DNA of 64,000 nucleotides from Malikia granosa (GTDB lineage: Bacteria > Pseudomonadota > Gammaproteobacteria > Burkholderiales > Burkholderiaceae_C): the NCBI RefSeq assembly GCF_002980595.1, contig NZ_PVLQ01000031.1:1-64000 (forward strand), read 5' to 3'. Shown here piece after piece: positions 35,037 through 43,948 of the stretch. The notes beneath the pieces were generated by a model. The model searched no databases, was not told the DNA's origin, and saw nothing but the letters and a program-made list of their open reading frames with translations. Numbering within the stretch: the stretch's first letter is position 1; every line of letters starts with the position of its first letter. The position numbers and the translations under genes were made by a program.

Positions 35037-36455
35037 ATGTCACAAGTCTTTGCACGGCGCCATCTGCGGGGCGCCCACCTGTTCGGCCTGCTGCTGCTGC
35101 TCATCGTCGGCGCCAGCGGCCAGGGGGCCTTGTATTGGCTGGAAGGCATCGCCGCCGACACACAGCTGCTCAGGCAGGCGCTGCAACACCAGCAACAGGC
35201 CCGCCAGGCGCTGGACGGACTGCGCACCGGCATCGAGCAGGCGCTGCAGCCGCAGGCCCAGGCCGAGCAGGAAGCACTGACGCAGGACGAGGCCAGCCTG
35301 TTCCTCGATGCGCATGCGACCGAGGTCGGCGCGGCGTTGGCCGCGCTCGAGGCGCTGCCGCTGGACGAACCGAGCCGCAGCGCGCTGCAGGCCCTGCGAC
35401 CGACTCTCAAGGGCAGGCTGGCCGACATCCAGGGCGTGGCCCTGATCGGCCTGAAGACCGGTAGCACCAACCACCTGCCCGCGATCCGGCGCGCCCTCGA
35501 CCGGCTGACCCACGAGCTCGACCAGTTCCAGTCCCTGCTGCTGGTCGAGCTGCAAGCCAGCCAGCAGGCTGCGGCCAGTGCACGGCAGCAGTCCCAGCTC
35601 GCGCTGGCCGCCCTGACAGGCCTGGCCCTATTGACCCTGCTGGCCAGCGGCACCTGGCAAGACCGCAAGCGGCAGGACCAGACCCAGGAGGAAGCGGCTA
35701 CACTGCAGCCCCCGGCTCAAGCACCGGCACAGGACAGACCGCAGACCGTCGCCATCGAACGGGCCAAAGATCCGCAACAGGGCGAGACGCTCGCCATGCT
35801 GCGCCAGCTAAGCCAGAGCACCGACCAGCTGACACGGCTGGTCAGCCAGATCAAGACGCCGCCAGTCGCGACGGCCAGCCCCCCCACCCCAGCCCGACCA
35901 GCAGCCGCGCAGGTATCACGCCCGCCCAGCGCCGAGCCAGCGCGCGCCGCCCAGGCGCCGCATCCGATGGCCGACCTCGCGGGCGCGATCGACGACATCG
36001 CCTTCCAGAGCAGCATGCTGGCCATGAACGCCGAGGCCGCGCGCAGTGGCGCTCCTGGCCAGGACATCGCCCAGCTGGTTGACGAGGTGCGCCTGCTGGC
36101 CAGCCGCTCGGCCCAGACCGCCAAGGCCTTCAAGAGCCGCATCCAGCCCCAGCCTGCGATCGAACCCGTCACCGAACCCGCCAGGGAGCCCGCCAAGGCC
36201 AACTTGGCCGAACCCCGCCAGCCGACAACGCTCGAACCGGATGACGACGATGCCGGCGGCGTGGTGGTGCAGATCCGGCAGACCGTCGAACTGCCGCCCG
36301 CACCGCTGGCAGCCGCCAGGAAACAGCAGGACAAGGTGGTGGCACTCGAGCCGCATTTGGCAGCGCGCCAGGACGACGCCGAGCCGCAGTCAGCCAAGGC
36401 CAAGCCCAGCTCGACCGTGCTCAGGACCGGCAGCCTGCTGCGGACCCGGGGCTGA
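35037..36455 (+). CDS. Degenerate receptor-like protein with two membrane segments
   Basis: 472 residues. TM helices lie near 13-27 (AHLFGLLLLLIVGAS) and 187-203, with a glutamine/alanine-rich helical periplasmic part between. After a Pro/Ala-rich linker, residues 317-369 copy only the tip of a receptor hairpin: IDDIAFQSSMLAMNAEAARSG and VDEVRLLASRSAQTAKAFK. Compared with the other receptors here the segment before EAAR is two residues shorter, and the [11 protein letters not shown] core is altered to GAPGQDIAQLV. The long adaptation helices are missing. It may have lost or changed kinase coupling. Divergent from flhD. Confidence 0.7.
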   Translation: MSQVFARRHLRGAHLFGLLLLLIVGASGQGALYWLEGIAADTQLLRQALQHQQQARQALDGLRTGIEQALQPQAQAEQEALTQDEASLFLDAHATEVGAALAALEALPLDEPSRSALQALRPTLKGRLADIQGVALIGLKTGSTNHLPAIRRALDRLTHELDQFQSLLLVELQASQQAAASARQQSQLALAALTGLALLTLLASGTWQDRKRQDQTQEEAATLQPPAQAPAQDRPQTVAIERAKDPQQGETLAMLRQLSQSTDQLTRLVSQIKTPPVATASPPTPARPAAAQVSRPPSAEPARAAQAPHPMADLAGAIDDIAFQSSMLAMNAEAARSGAPGQDIAQLVDEVRLLASRSAQTAKAFKSRIQPQPAIEPVTEPAREPAKANLAEPRQPTTLEPDDDDAGGVVVQIRQTVELPPAPLAAARKQQDKVVALEPHLAARQDDAEPQSAKAKPSSTVLRTGSLLRTRG

Positions 36456-36471
36456 AGAACCCCGGGATTGA

Positions 36472-37710
36472 TCAGGTGCGCAGGAAGCCGTAGACCTTCT
36501 CGAGCGCATCCCAGCCACTGTTCTTGAGCGCCGAGTTGGTCTGGGCAGCCCAGTTGGTGTCGTGCTGGAAACGGCGGCAGAACACCTGCACCGTCTGGCT
36601 CAGCTCGGCCGGGCCGGGCAGCTCGGCATCGGCGTTGCAGCGCGCGGCCAGCATCAGCCGCAGCAGGCCGAAGCGCGAGACGAGCATCAGGTAATCCTCG
36701 TAGGGCGTCGCGCCCTGGAAGGGAAACAGGTCACGGAAGATCTCGTTGAGCAGGTAATGCTCGAGCAGCTGGGGCGCCGCCTGCATGGCTTCGGCCAACC
36801 GATCGAGACCGCAGCGGTAATGCTCGACCAGTTGCTCGCTGCTTGCCTGCCCCGTTCCGGCATCCGCCCCCAGGCCGCGCGCGACGGCCTCCTGCACCGC
36901 TTGCTGCACGGGCGACAGCCTGCGACCCAGCTTGCCCTGCCACAGCAGGGCAAAGACCTGGGCCTGGATCGCGTGATTGGGCTGGAGTCCGCGCAGCGCG
37001 TCGAATACCAGGCCCTCTTCGACCATGGCCACGAAGTCCTGCAGCAGCGCCGGTATGCCCGCATGACCCGCCTGCTGCAGTGTGGCGGTCAGGCGCTCGC
37101 AGAAAACGCCCAGCACCGCCAGCCTCTGCCACAGCTCCAGCCCTTCGGTGCGCAGCAGCTGCAGGCAGAAGACCCGGACTTCGTTCATGGTCGACAGCGA
37201 CAGGCCGAACCTGGGCTTGACGGCCTCAATCGTGCCAGCGCGCACCTGCAGCGGCATCTCGACGAAGTCGAAGGCATCGGGCTGCAACAGCGCCTGGCGC
37301 GCGGCCTCGGGGCAGGACAGGGTCAGCGACTGCTCGAGTTGGCCATTGAAGTCGCGCGAGGTGCGCGGGTAGGTGGCGCAGATGTTGGACAGGTAGTCCT
37401 CGCCCAGGTTGCGCTGGACCGCGCACAGGCGCTGCTCCAGGAAGGGGCATTCATGACTGGTGGCATCAAGCTCGATGCGCGCATAGTTGGCATCGCTGGC
37501 CTGGCTGCGCTGGCGCTTGACCCGCCGCTCCAGACGCTCGGCCAGCACCGGCACCTTGAGCTGACGGTAGGCATTGAAGGTCTTCTTGTCCAGGTTCACG
37601 CGCCAGCCGGTGCAGCAGTTGTCCTCGCAATCCGGGCCGATGCAGGCAAAGCGGCTGACATGCAGCGGAACGAGCGCCGTCAAGGTGCGCTTGGGGTGCA
37701 GAAGGCTCAT
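36472..37710 (-). CDS. fliB: Flagellin lysine N-methylase FliB
   Basis: 412 residues. The FliB Cys cluster is at the N-terminus (C23, C28, C32, C33 in RFACIGPDCEDNCCTGW), followed by CPFLEQRLCAVQ and NICATYPR, all expected for this family, which methylates surface lysines of flagellin. The start at 37710 has AGGA upstream; a GTG at 37755 is less likely. It is divergent from fliC, its presumed substrate gene. Confidence 0.88.
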   Translation of the reverse strand: MSLLHPKRTLTALVPLHVSRFACIGPDCEDNCCTGWRVNLDKKTFNAYRQLKVPVLAERLERRVKRQRSQASDANYARIELDATSHECPFLEQRLCAVQRNLGEDYLSNICATYPRTSRDFNGQLEQSLTLSCPEAARQALLQPDAFDFVEMPLQVRAGTIEAVKPRFGLSLSTMNEVRVFCLQLLRTEGLELWQRLAVLGVFCERLTATLQQAGHAGIPALLQDFVAMVEEGLVFDALRGLQPNHAIQAQVFALLWQGKLGRRLSPVQQAVQEAVARGLGADAGTGQASSEQLVEHYRCGLDRLAEAMQAAPQLLEHYLLNEIFRDLFPFQGATPYEDYLMLVSRFGLLRLMLAARCNADAELPGPAELSQTVQVFCRRFQHDTNWAAQTNSALKNSGWDALEKVYGFLRT

Positions 37711-37799
37711 GACAGGGATCCTGGACAGAGGCTGGAATGGCACCGAGTTTGACACAGGCCAGGGCTGGAAATTTTTTCAAAAAAAATCGTCAGCCACCC

Positions 37800-37826
37800 T
37801 CAAGTCCAGTCGCGGGGCGCCGTAAC
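37800..37826 (+). promoter_or_regulatory. Sigma-28 (FliA) type promoter for fliC
   Basis: TCAAGTCC (37800-37807), an 11-bp spacer, and GCCGTAAC (37819-37826), compared with TAAAGTTT-N11-GCCGATAA. It leaves a leader of roughly 90 nt before the fliC ATG, and flagellin genes are the classic class 3 target. Confidence 0.65.
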
Positions 37827-37923
37827 CCAAATCAACGGCGACAGAAACCCTGCCACCGCAGGCAAGCAAGCCCCCAGGGCGATACTTGCAGGCCCAGCGT
37901 ATCAACCAGACCGGAGAATCATC

Positions 37924-38805
37924 ATGGCTTCGTACATCAACACCAACCTCTCGTCGATGCAAGCTCAGCGCAGCTTGAGCAATGCACAATCTGCAATGAA
38001 CAACTCGGTGCAGCGCCTGTCTTCGGGCCTGCGCGTGAACGGCGCCAAGGACGACGCGGCTGGTCTGGCAATCGCCACCGGCATGGATTCGACCACGCGC
38101 GGCCAGACCGTCGCGATGCGCAACGCCAACGACGCAATCTCGTTCAGCCAGACGACTGAAGGTGCACTGGGCAAGATCGGCGACACCCTGCAGCGCATGC
38201 GCGAACTGGCCGTGCAGTCGGCCAACGGCACCAACAGCGAAGACCAGCGTTCCGCGATGGACACCGAGTTCCAGGAACTGCAAAAGGAAATCACCCGCGT
38301 GACCGAGAACACCAAGTTCAACGGTATCCAGGTGCTGGGCCAGGGTGGCAAGCAGACCTTCCAGATCGGTGCCGGCACCAGCGCTGACAACCAGATCGAG
38401 ATCAACGGCGCCGACCTGACCGACACGGCCAACAGCGCTACCGCAACCCTGGTGGATGGCGCCAAGGGTGGCACGCCCACCTTCATGATCAAGGAGTCGG
38501 CTGCGGGTGCTGCCGATGGCGTGGACAAGGCCAAGGCTGCAATCGACCAGATCGACAAGGCGCTGACGGAAATTTCCGGCCAGCAGACCATCCACGGTGC
38601 GGCCCAGAACCGCATGTCTTCGGTGATCTCGACGCTGCAGGTCTCGAACGAGAACCAGTCGGCTGCCCGCGGTCGCATCATGGACACCGACTTCGCGTCG
38701 GAAACCGCCAACATGGCGCGCAGCCAGATCCTGCAGCAGGCCAGCACGGCGATGCTGGCGCAGGCCAACCAGCTGCCCAACGGCGTGATGAAGCTGCTGG
38801 GCTAA
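37924..38805 (+). CDS. fliC: Flagellin
   Basis: 293 residues, a short flagellin. The N-terminal D0/D1 helices begin MASYINTNLSSMQAQRSL with LSSGLRVNGAKDDAAGLAIA. The C-terminal D1/D0 has RIMDTDFASETANMARSQIL and ends NQLPNGVMKLLG. Only about 100 residues lie between, so the outer D2/D3 domains are nearly absent and the filament surface is simple. It contains around a dozen lysines that FliB could methylate. The gene has its own sigma-28 promoter and a terminator. Confidence 0.96.
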   Translation: MASYINTNLSSMQAQRSLSNAQSAMNNSVQRLSSGLRVNGAKDDAAGLAIATGMDSTTRGQTVAMRNANDAISFSQTTEGALGKIGDTLQRMRELAVQSANGTNSEDQRSAMDTEFQELQKEITRVTENTKFNGIQVLGQGGKQTFQIGAGTSADNQIEINGADLTDTANSATATLVDGAKGGTPTFMIKESAAGAADGVDKAKAAIDQIDKALTEISGQQTIHGAAQNRMSSVISTLQVSNENQSAARGRIMDTDFASETANMARSQILQQASTAMLAQANQLPNGVMKLLG

Positions 38806-38821
38806 GCCTGGCAGCCCTTGC

Positions 38822-38889
38822 GGGGAGCGGCCTGTGGCGCTCCCCTTAGCCCGCGCCCAGGGTCTGGCCCCCGGCGCGGGTTTGTTGTT
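38822..38889 (+). terminator. Tandem hairpins after fliC
   Basis: GGGGAGCG (38822-38829) pairs with CGCTCCCC (38838-38845). A second hairpin, CCCGCGCC (38850-38857) with GGCGCGGG (38873-38880), is followed by TTTGTTGTT. The second has the form of a rho-independent terminator and separates fliC from flaG. Confidence 0.7.
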
Positions 38890-38917
38890 CAATCAAGGGT
38901 AAAAAAAGGGTCACGCC

Positions 38918-39364
38918 ATGTCCATACCTGCCCTCCCCTCCAGCCTCGCTGCCACCCCCCTGTTCGGTGCATCGGCGCCGGCCAGCGCTGCCAGGCCTGC
39001 CCCGGAATCCCACGCAGTCCAGGAAACCCGCACTGCCGCAGCGCCAGCTGCCGGCGAGACCGGCGAGCGCAGCCAGGTCGAAAAGGCCAGGAAGGCCGAC
39101 GAGGCGGAGAAGGACGAGCAGGCCTCCAAGAAGGAACTCGAAGAGGCGGCAGCCAAGCTCAACGAGAAGCTCAAGCCCTTCATCAACGAAGCGGTGCGCT
39201 TCAAGGTCGACCAGGACAGTGGCAGGCTGGTCGTCGCCGTGGTCGACACCGAGAAGAATACCGTGATCCGGCAGATACCGAGCCAGGAGGCACTCAAGCT
39301 GAGCCGCGAGACCGACTCCGGCAGCAAGCAGCAGCCGGGCCTGCTGCTCAACACCCAGGCTTGA
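38918..39364 (+). CDS. flaG: FlaG family flagellar protein
   Basis: 148 residues. A charged helical middle (KARKADEAEKDEQASKKELEE) is followed by the FlaG domain with NEAVRFKVDQDSGRLVVAVVD and VIRQIPSQEALKLSRE. In other bacteria FlaG affects filament length or rigidity. It lies 25 bp before fliD and is probably co-transcribed. Confidence 0.9.
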   Translation: MSIPALPSSLAATPLFGASAPASAARPAPESHAVQETRTAAAPAAGETGERSQVEKARKADEAEKDEQASKKELEEAAAKLNEKLKPFINEAVRFKVDQDSGRLVVAVVDTEKNTVIRQIPSQEALKLSRETDSGSKQQPGLLLNTQA

Positions 39365-39389
39365 ACGCCCCCCATTCAACGAGGTCATC

Positions 39390-41408
39390 ATGGGACTTTC
39401 TTCCGCCGGCATAGGTTCTGGACTCGATGTCAATAGCATCGTGACGCAGTTGATGAGCCTGGAGCAAAGGCCGCTGACCGCGCTGACCACCAAGCAGAGC
39501 GACTACAAGGCCAAGCTGAGTGCCTTCGGCACCATCCAGAGCGGCATTTCCAGTTTCCAGACCACGCTCAAGAAGCTCAGCGACCCGAAGAACCTGCAGA
39601 TCACCAAGGCCACGGCGGCCGATGCCACGGTGCTGGGCACCAGTGGCGGTGCGGGCGCGGTGCCAGGTGACTATTCGATCGAGGTAAGCAAGCTGGCGCA
39701 GTCGCAAAAGCTTGCCAGCGCCGGCCAGCTCAATGCCCAGGCGGTGGTCGGAACCGGCACGCTGACCTTTGACTTCGGCACCATCAGCGGCGGCACCCTG
39801 GGCACTGACGGCAAATATGTCGGCGCGGGCTTTACCAGCAATGGCGCGGGCAGCAAGCAAGTCACGATCGACAGCAGCCACAACACGCTCGACGGCATCC
39901 GCGACGCGATCAATGCCGCCAATATCGGCATCACGGCCAGCGTGATCAACGACGGCAGCAGCACGCCCTACCGGCTCGCGTTCAGCAACAGCCAGACCGG
40001 CGAAGCCAGCAGCATGAAGATCTCGGTCAGCGGCGACGCGGCGCTGGGCAATCTGCTGAACCACGACCCATCCGGCAGCCAGGCGCTGACGCAGACCGTG
40101 GCGGCGCAGAATGCCGAGCTCAAGGTCGACGGCCTGGCCATCAGCAAGGCCAGCAACACCATCAGCGACGTGGTGCCGGGCGTGACCCTGACGCTGAAGA
40201 AAACCAACGCCGGCAGCCCGACCAACCTGTCGGTGACGCGCGACATCGACACGGTCAAGGCCAACGTGCAGGAATTCGTCGACGGCTACAACAAGCTGAC
40301 CGCCTCGCTGAAAAATCTGTCGAGCTATGACATCGCCAGCAAGAAGGGCGCGGCGCTGTATGGCGACTCGTCGGTGCGCAGCATGCTGGGTCAGCTGCGC
40401 GGCATGGTCACCGGCACCCTCACGGGCGGCGCCAGCAGCCTGACCCGGCTCAGCGACGCCGGCGTGTCCTACCAGGCTGACGGCACGCTCAAGCTCGACA
40501 ACACCAAGTTGCAGAAAGTCATCGACACCCAGTTCGACCAGCTGCCGGGCCTGTTCGCGGCCAGCGGCGCCAGCAGCGACAGCCAGGTCAGCTATGTCGG
40601 CTCTACTGCCAAGACCCAGTCCGGCAGCTACGCGCTGACCGTCGGCCAGCTCGCGACCCAGGGCAGCCAGACCGGCGCTGCGGCAGCTGGCCTGGACTAT
40701 GGCGCGCCCAACAATGCGCTGCAGGTCTCGCTCGACGGGCTGAGCGCGAGCATCAGCCTGAAGGACGGCAGCTATGCCTCGACCAGCGAACTGGTCAGCG
40801 ACCTGCAGAGCCGCATCAACGGCAATTCGACCTTTGCCCAGGCCGGCTCGGCAGTGACGGTCAGCGCCGACGCCGGCGGCGTGCTGAACCTGATCTCCAA
40901 CCGCTATGGCTCGAGCTCCAGCATCACGCTCGGTGGCGCGGCAGCCAGCCTGCTGCTGGGTGGTGCGGGCAGCGCGACGACAGGCCAGGCACTGACCGGC
41001 ACGATCAATGGCGTGGCCGCGACCAGCATCGGCCAGACCCTGACTGGCGCCAGCGGCAATGCGGCCGAGGGCCTGAAGGTCTCGGTCAGCAACGGCAGCA
41101 CGGGCGCGCGTGGCAATGTGCAATACAGCCAGGGATTTGCCTACCAGCTCGATCAATTGGCCAGCAGTTTCCTGGGTGAAAATGGTGCAATCTCGATGCG
41201 CACCGATGGCATCAACAGTGCGCTCAAGAAGCTCGACAGCGACAAGCTCACCCTCGAGGCCAAGCTGAGCCGCATCCAGAAACAGTACCAGGACCAGTTC
41301 ACCAAGCTGGACACGACGATGAGCAGCATGAACTCGACCAGCGCCTACCTGACCAGCCAGCTCACTGCGCTGGCCAACAATCTGGGCAGCAACAGCAACA
41401 ACAACTGA
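39390..41408 (+). CDS. fliD: Flagellar filament capping protein FliD
   Basis: 672 residues. The N-terminal GIGSGLDVNSIVTQLMSLEQ and the C-terminal FliD_C part (LKKLDSDKLTLEAKLSRIQK, STSAYLTSQLTALANNLG) define the cap protein that folds flagellin at the tip. The middle is longer than in most FliD (about 450-480 residues in many species), rich in Ser/Gly/Thr, with a second copy-like stretch near residues 400-560. Followed by fliS after 24 bp. Confidence 0.94.
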   Translation: MGLSSAGIGSGLDVNSIVTQLMSLEQRPLTALTTKQSDYKAKLSAFGTIQSGISSFQTTLKKLSDPKNLQITKATAADATVLGTSGGAGAVPGDYSIEVSKLAQSQKLASAGQLNAQAVVGTGTLTFDFGTISGGTLGTDGKYVGAGFTSNGAGSKQVTIDSSHNTLDGIRDAINAANIGITASVINDGSSTPYRLAFSNSQTGEASSMKISVSGDAALGNLLNHDPSGSQALTQTVAAQNAELKVDGLAISKASNTISDVVPGVTLTLKKTNAGSPTNLSVTRDIDTVKANVQEFVDGYNKLTASLKNLSSYDIASKKGAALYGDSSVRSMLGQLRGMVTGTLTGGASSLTRLSDAGVSYQADGTLKLDNTKLQKVIDTQFDQLPGLFAASGASSDSQVSYVGSTAKTQSGSYALTVGQLATQGSQTGAAAAGLDYGAPNNALQVSLDGLSASISLKDGSYASTSELVSDLQSRINGNSTFAQAGSAVTVSADAGGVLNLISNRYGSSSSITLGGAAASLLLGGAGSATTGQALTGTINGVAATSIGQTLTGASGNAAEGLKVSVSNGSTGARGNVQYSQGFAYQLDQLASSFLGENGAISMRTDGINSALKKLDSDKLTLEAKLSRIQKQYQDQFTKLDTTMSSMNSTSAYLTSQLTALANNLGSNSNNN

Positions 41409-41432
41409 ATCTAAACGCTAGGCAAAGACATC

Positions 41433-41879
41433 ATGTTTGGATCGAACCGATCGGCCGCCAAGGCCTATGCCAAGGTGGGACTTGAAACCGGCGTGACGGC
41501 GGCCAGCCCGCACAAGCTGATTGCCATGCTGTTCGACGGCGCAATGATCGCCATCCTGCGGGCACAGAACCACATGCAGGCCGGGCAGATCGTGGAAAAG
41601 GGCCAGGCGATCTCGAAGGCCATCAGCATCATCGACAGCGGGCTGCACGCCAGCCTGAACCTCAAGGCGGGTGGCGAGGTGGCCAAGAACCTCGATGCGC
41701 TCTACGGCTACATGACGCAGCAGCTGGCCCAGGCCCACCTGAAGAACGACCCGGCCATCCTGCAGGAAGTCCATGGCCTGCTGAGCGAGCTGAAGTCGGC
41801 CTGGGACGCGATCGACCCCCAGGCAGCGGCGCGGGCCGAAGTCGGTACCGTACAGAACTTTGCCAGCGTGAAGGCCTAA
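41433..41879 (+). CDS. fliS: Flagellar export chaperone FliS
   Basis: 148 residues. The four-helix bundle core shows AYAKVGLETGVTAASPHKLI, MLFDGAMIAILRAQ and ISIIDSGLHASLNLKAGGE. FliS binds the C-terminus of flagellin before export. It sits between fliD and fliT as usual. Confidence 0.94.
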   Translation: MFGSNRSAAKAYAKVGLETGVTAASPHKLIAMLFDGAMIAILRAQNHMQAGQIVEKGQAISKAISIIDSGLHASLNLKAGGEVAKNLDALYGYMTQQLAQAHLKNDPAILQEVHGLLSELKSAWDAIDPQAAARAEVGTVQNFASVKA

Positions 41880-41883
41880 GACC

Positions 41884-42219
41884 ATGCTGAATGCCGAACA
41901 GGTGCTGGGCATCTACGAAAACGTCTCGGTCCTGACGCGCCAGATGCTGGCAGCCGCGCAGGCATCCGACTGGGACCAGTTGTCCGAGCTGGAATCGCGC
42001 TGCGCGCACGAGGTCGGCCTGCTGCGCAGCGAGGGCCAGTTGCCGGTGGCGTCGCTGAGCGCCGAACTGCGCGAGCGCAAGGTGCAGATGCTACGCCAGA
42101 TCCTGGACGACGACCGGGCCATCCGCGACCTCACCCAGCCCTGGCTGCAGCGACTGCAAGGTCTGATCCACAACACCGGCCAGCAGCGCAAGCTCGAGCA
42201 GGCCTACGGTGGCTTCTGA
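41884..42219 (+). CDS. fliT: Flagellar protein FliT
   Basis: 111 residues, all helical, with DWDQLSELESRCAHEVGLLR and LRQILDDDRAIRDLTQPWLQ typical of FliT. It is an export chaperone of FliD and, in enterics, an antagonist of FlhDC. It begins 4 bp after fliS. Confidence 0.85.
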   Translation: MLNAEQVLGIYENVSVLTRQMLAAAQASDWDQLSELESRCAHEVGLLRSEGQLPVASLSAELRERKVQMLRQILDDDRAIRDLTQPWLQRLQGLIHNTGQQRKLEQAYGGF

Positions 42220-42258
42220 GCCGCTCGGGCCGGATGAGCCCGTGAAGCCCGACCTGGC

Positions 42259-43269
42259 ATGGTAGCCCGGCTCGACTCGACCAACGCCTCGCCCGTCGCG
42301 TCCGTCGTCACGCTGCGCGGGACGACGGTGCTTGGCGATCCGCGCCAGGACGGGGTCGCGCGGCTGGAACAGGTCGAGATCGGACGCACGCTGCAGGGCA
42401 AGGTGCAGGCGGCGCTGGGCGACGGCAGCGCGCTGGTGCGCTTTGGCAACGAGTCGCCGACAGCGCGCCCGCTCGAGTTGCGCCTGCAGTTGCCCGCGGG
42501 CTTTGCCGTCGGCGACTCGCTCGCACTGACCCTGCTGGCACGCGAGCCCAGGCTGACATTCGGGCTGCAGACGCACAGCGGCTCGGTGCAGACCCATTTC
42601 AGCGCGGCCGGCGAGCTGATCGGCCGGCTGCTGCAGCAGGCCGATCCCGGCCAGCCGGCACGCCCGCTGCAGGGCAGCGCGCCGCTGCTGGCAGCGCCCG
42701 GTGCCGATACAGCGCAGCTGACGCAGAACCTGCAGCAGTCGCTCGAGGGCAGCGGGCTGTTCTACGAATCCCACCTCGAGCAATGGAGCCGCGGCGAGCG
42801 CACGCTGGAGCAGATCCGGCAGGAGCCGCAGAACCGGACCGGCGGCGAGGCGCTGACGACGCAGCTGCTGCCGCAGCAGCTCGACACGCTGGAGCAGCGC
42901 CGCCTGGTCTGGCAAGGTGAGCTCTGGCCCGGCCAGCCGATGCAGTGGGAGCTGGTGCAGGACAAGGATCCGGACCGGCAAGCGCGCGAGCCGGGCCAGC
43001 CTGCGGCCTGGGAGACGGTGCTCAAGCTGGAACTGCCCCAGCTCGGCCAGGTCAACGCCACCATCCGGCTGCAGGGTGAACAGGCCCAGGTCAGGCTGCG
43101 CGTGCTGGATGAGGTAGCCGCCGCTGCGCTGCAGGCCGACCAGACCGGCCTGGACGATGCGCTGGCGGCAGCCGGCACGGTGCTGGGCGGCTTCCTGGTG
43201 CAGCGCGATGCGGCGGTGCCTGGCCAGCAGGCAGCAGACTGGATGGCACCCGATGAGCCGCAAGCCTGA
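42259..43269 (+). CDS. Second FliK-like (hook-length control C-terminal domain) protein
   Basis: 336 residues. The N-terminal part has LEQVEIGRTLQGKVQAALGDG and LALTLLAREPRLTF. The C-terminal part has VLKLELPQLGQVNATIRLQG and AQVRLRVLD, the pattern of the FliK C-terminal domain that contacts FlhB. The main fliK lies at 49483. The gene overlaps the following FlhB-like gene by 17 bp, so the pair may form a modified specificity switch. The role is inferred from domain and context. Confidence 0.7.
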   Translation: MVARLDSTNASPVASVVTLRGTTVLGDPRQDGVARLEQVEIGRTLQGKVQAALGDGSALVRFGNESPTARPLELRLQLPAGFAVGDSLALTLLAREPRLTFGLQTHSGSVQTHFSAAGELIGRLLQQADPGQPARPLQGSAPLLAAPGADTAQLTQNLQQSLEGSGLFYESHLEQWSRGERTLEQIRQEPQNRTGGEALTTQLLPQQLDTLEQRRLVWQGELWPGQPMQWELVQDKDPDRQAREPGQPAAWETVLKLELPQLGQVNATIRLQGEQAQVRLRVLDEVAAAALQADQTGLDDALAAAGTVLGGFLVQRDAAVPGQQAADWMAPDEPQA

Positions 43270-43564
43270 GGCCATGCGCCAAGCCGTCGCCCTGGCCTAC
43301 CAAGGTGGGCAGGCGCCCAAGGTGGTCGCCACGGGCAAGGGAGCGGTGGCCGACCGCATCATCGCGCTGGCACGCGAGCATGGGGTCTATGTGCACGAAT
43401 CGCGCGAGCTGGTCGCGCTGCTGAGCGAGGTCGAACTCGACCGCGAGGTGCCACCCCAGCTGTACCGGGTGGTGGCCGAGCTGCTGGCCTGGCTGTACCG
43501 GATCGAGGCCGCGCTGCCGCCATCGAAGAAGCCACCGGCCAAGGCGCCGCGCGGACCGGCTTGA
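43253..43564 (+). CDS. FlhB C-terminal domain homologue (FlhX / EscU-like export switch fragment)
   Basis: 103 residues matching only the cytoplasmic C-terminal part of FlhB: AVALAYQGGQAPKVVATGKG, ADRIIALAREHGVYVHESREL and VPPQLYRVVAELLAWLYRIE. It lacks the membrane domain and the NPTH autocleavage motif, as in FlhX proteins, so it resembles the already-cleaved half of FlhB. It overlaps the FliK-like gene. True FlhB is outside the window. Confidence 0.82.
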   Translation: MSRKPEAMRQAVALAYQGGQAPKVVATGKGAVADRIIALAREHGVYVHESRELVALLSEVELDREVPPQLYRVVAELLAWLYRIEAALPPSKKPPAKAPRGPA

Positions 43565-43588
43565 ACCGGCGCAGGCCGACCGGACTGG

Positions 43589-43948
43589 TCAGACCTGCAT
43601 GTTCATGATGTCCTGATAGGCCGACACCAGCTTGTTGCGCACCTGCACCGTGGCCTGGACCGCGATGCCGGCCTTCTGGCTTGCGACCATCAGGTCGGAC
43701 AGGTGCACGCTGTCATCGCCAAGCGCAAAGCGCTTGCCGAGCTGGTCTGAGGTCTGCTGCAGCGCATTGACCTGGTCGAGCTGGGCCTTGAAGGCCTTGG
43801 CGAAATCGGGCTTCTCGGTCTGAGCCGCGCCCGCAGCGGCCGTGGCAGCAGCCGGGCCGGCAGCTTCCTGCGACCCCTGCACGCGCGCGACGGCGGCGCG
43901 CAGCTGCGCAGTCATGGCGGCGATCTGGCCGCTGTCGATGGCGATCAT
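43589..43948 (-). CDS. fliE: Flagellar hook-basal body complex protein FliE
   Basis: 119 residues. The C-terminal FliE signature has VHLSDLMVASQKAGIAVQAT and QVRNKLVSAYQDIMNMQV. FliE joins the MS ring to the rod. The start at 43948 (MIAIDSGQIAAM) fits other FliE proteins; longer starts add unrelated sequence. It is divergent from the fliF operon. Confidence 0.94.
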   Translation of the reverse strand: MIAIDSGQIAAMTAQLRAAVARVQGSQEAAGPAAATAAAGAAQTEKPDFAKAFKAQLDQVNALQQTSDQLGKRFALGDDSVHLSDLMVASQKAGIAVQATVQVRNKLVSAYQDIMNMQV

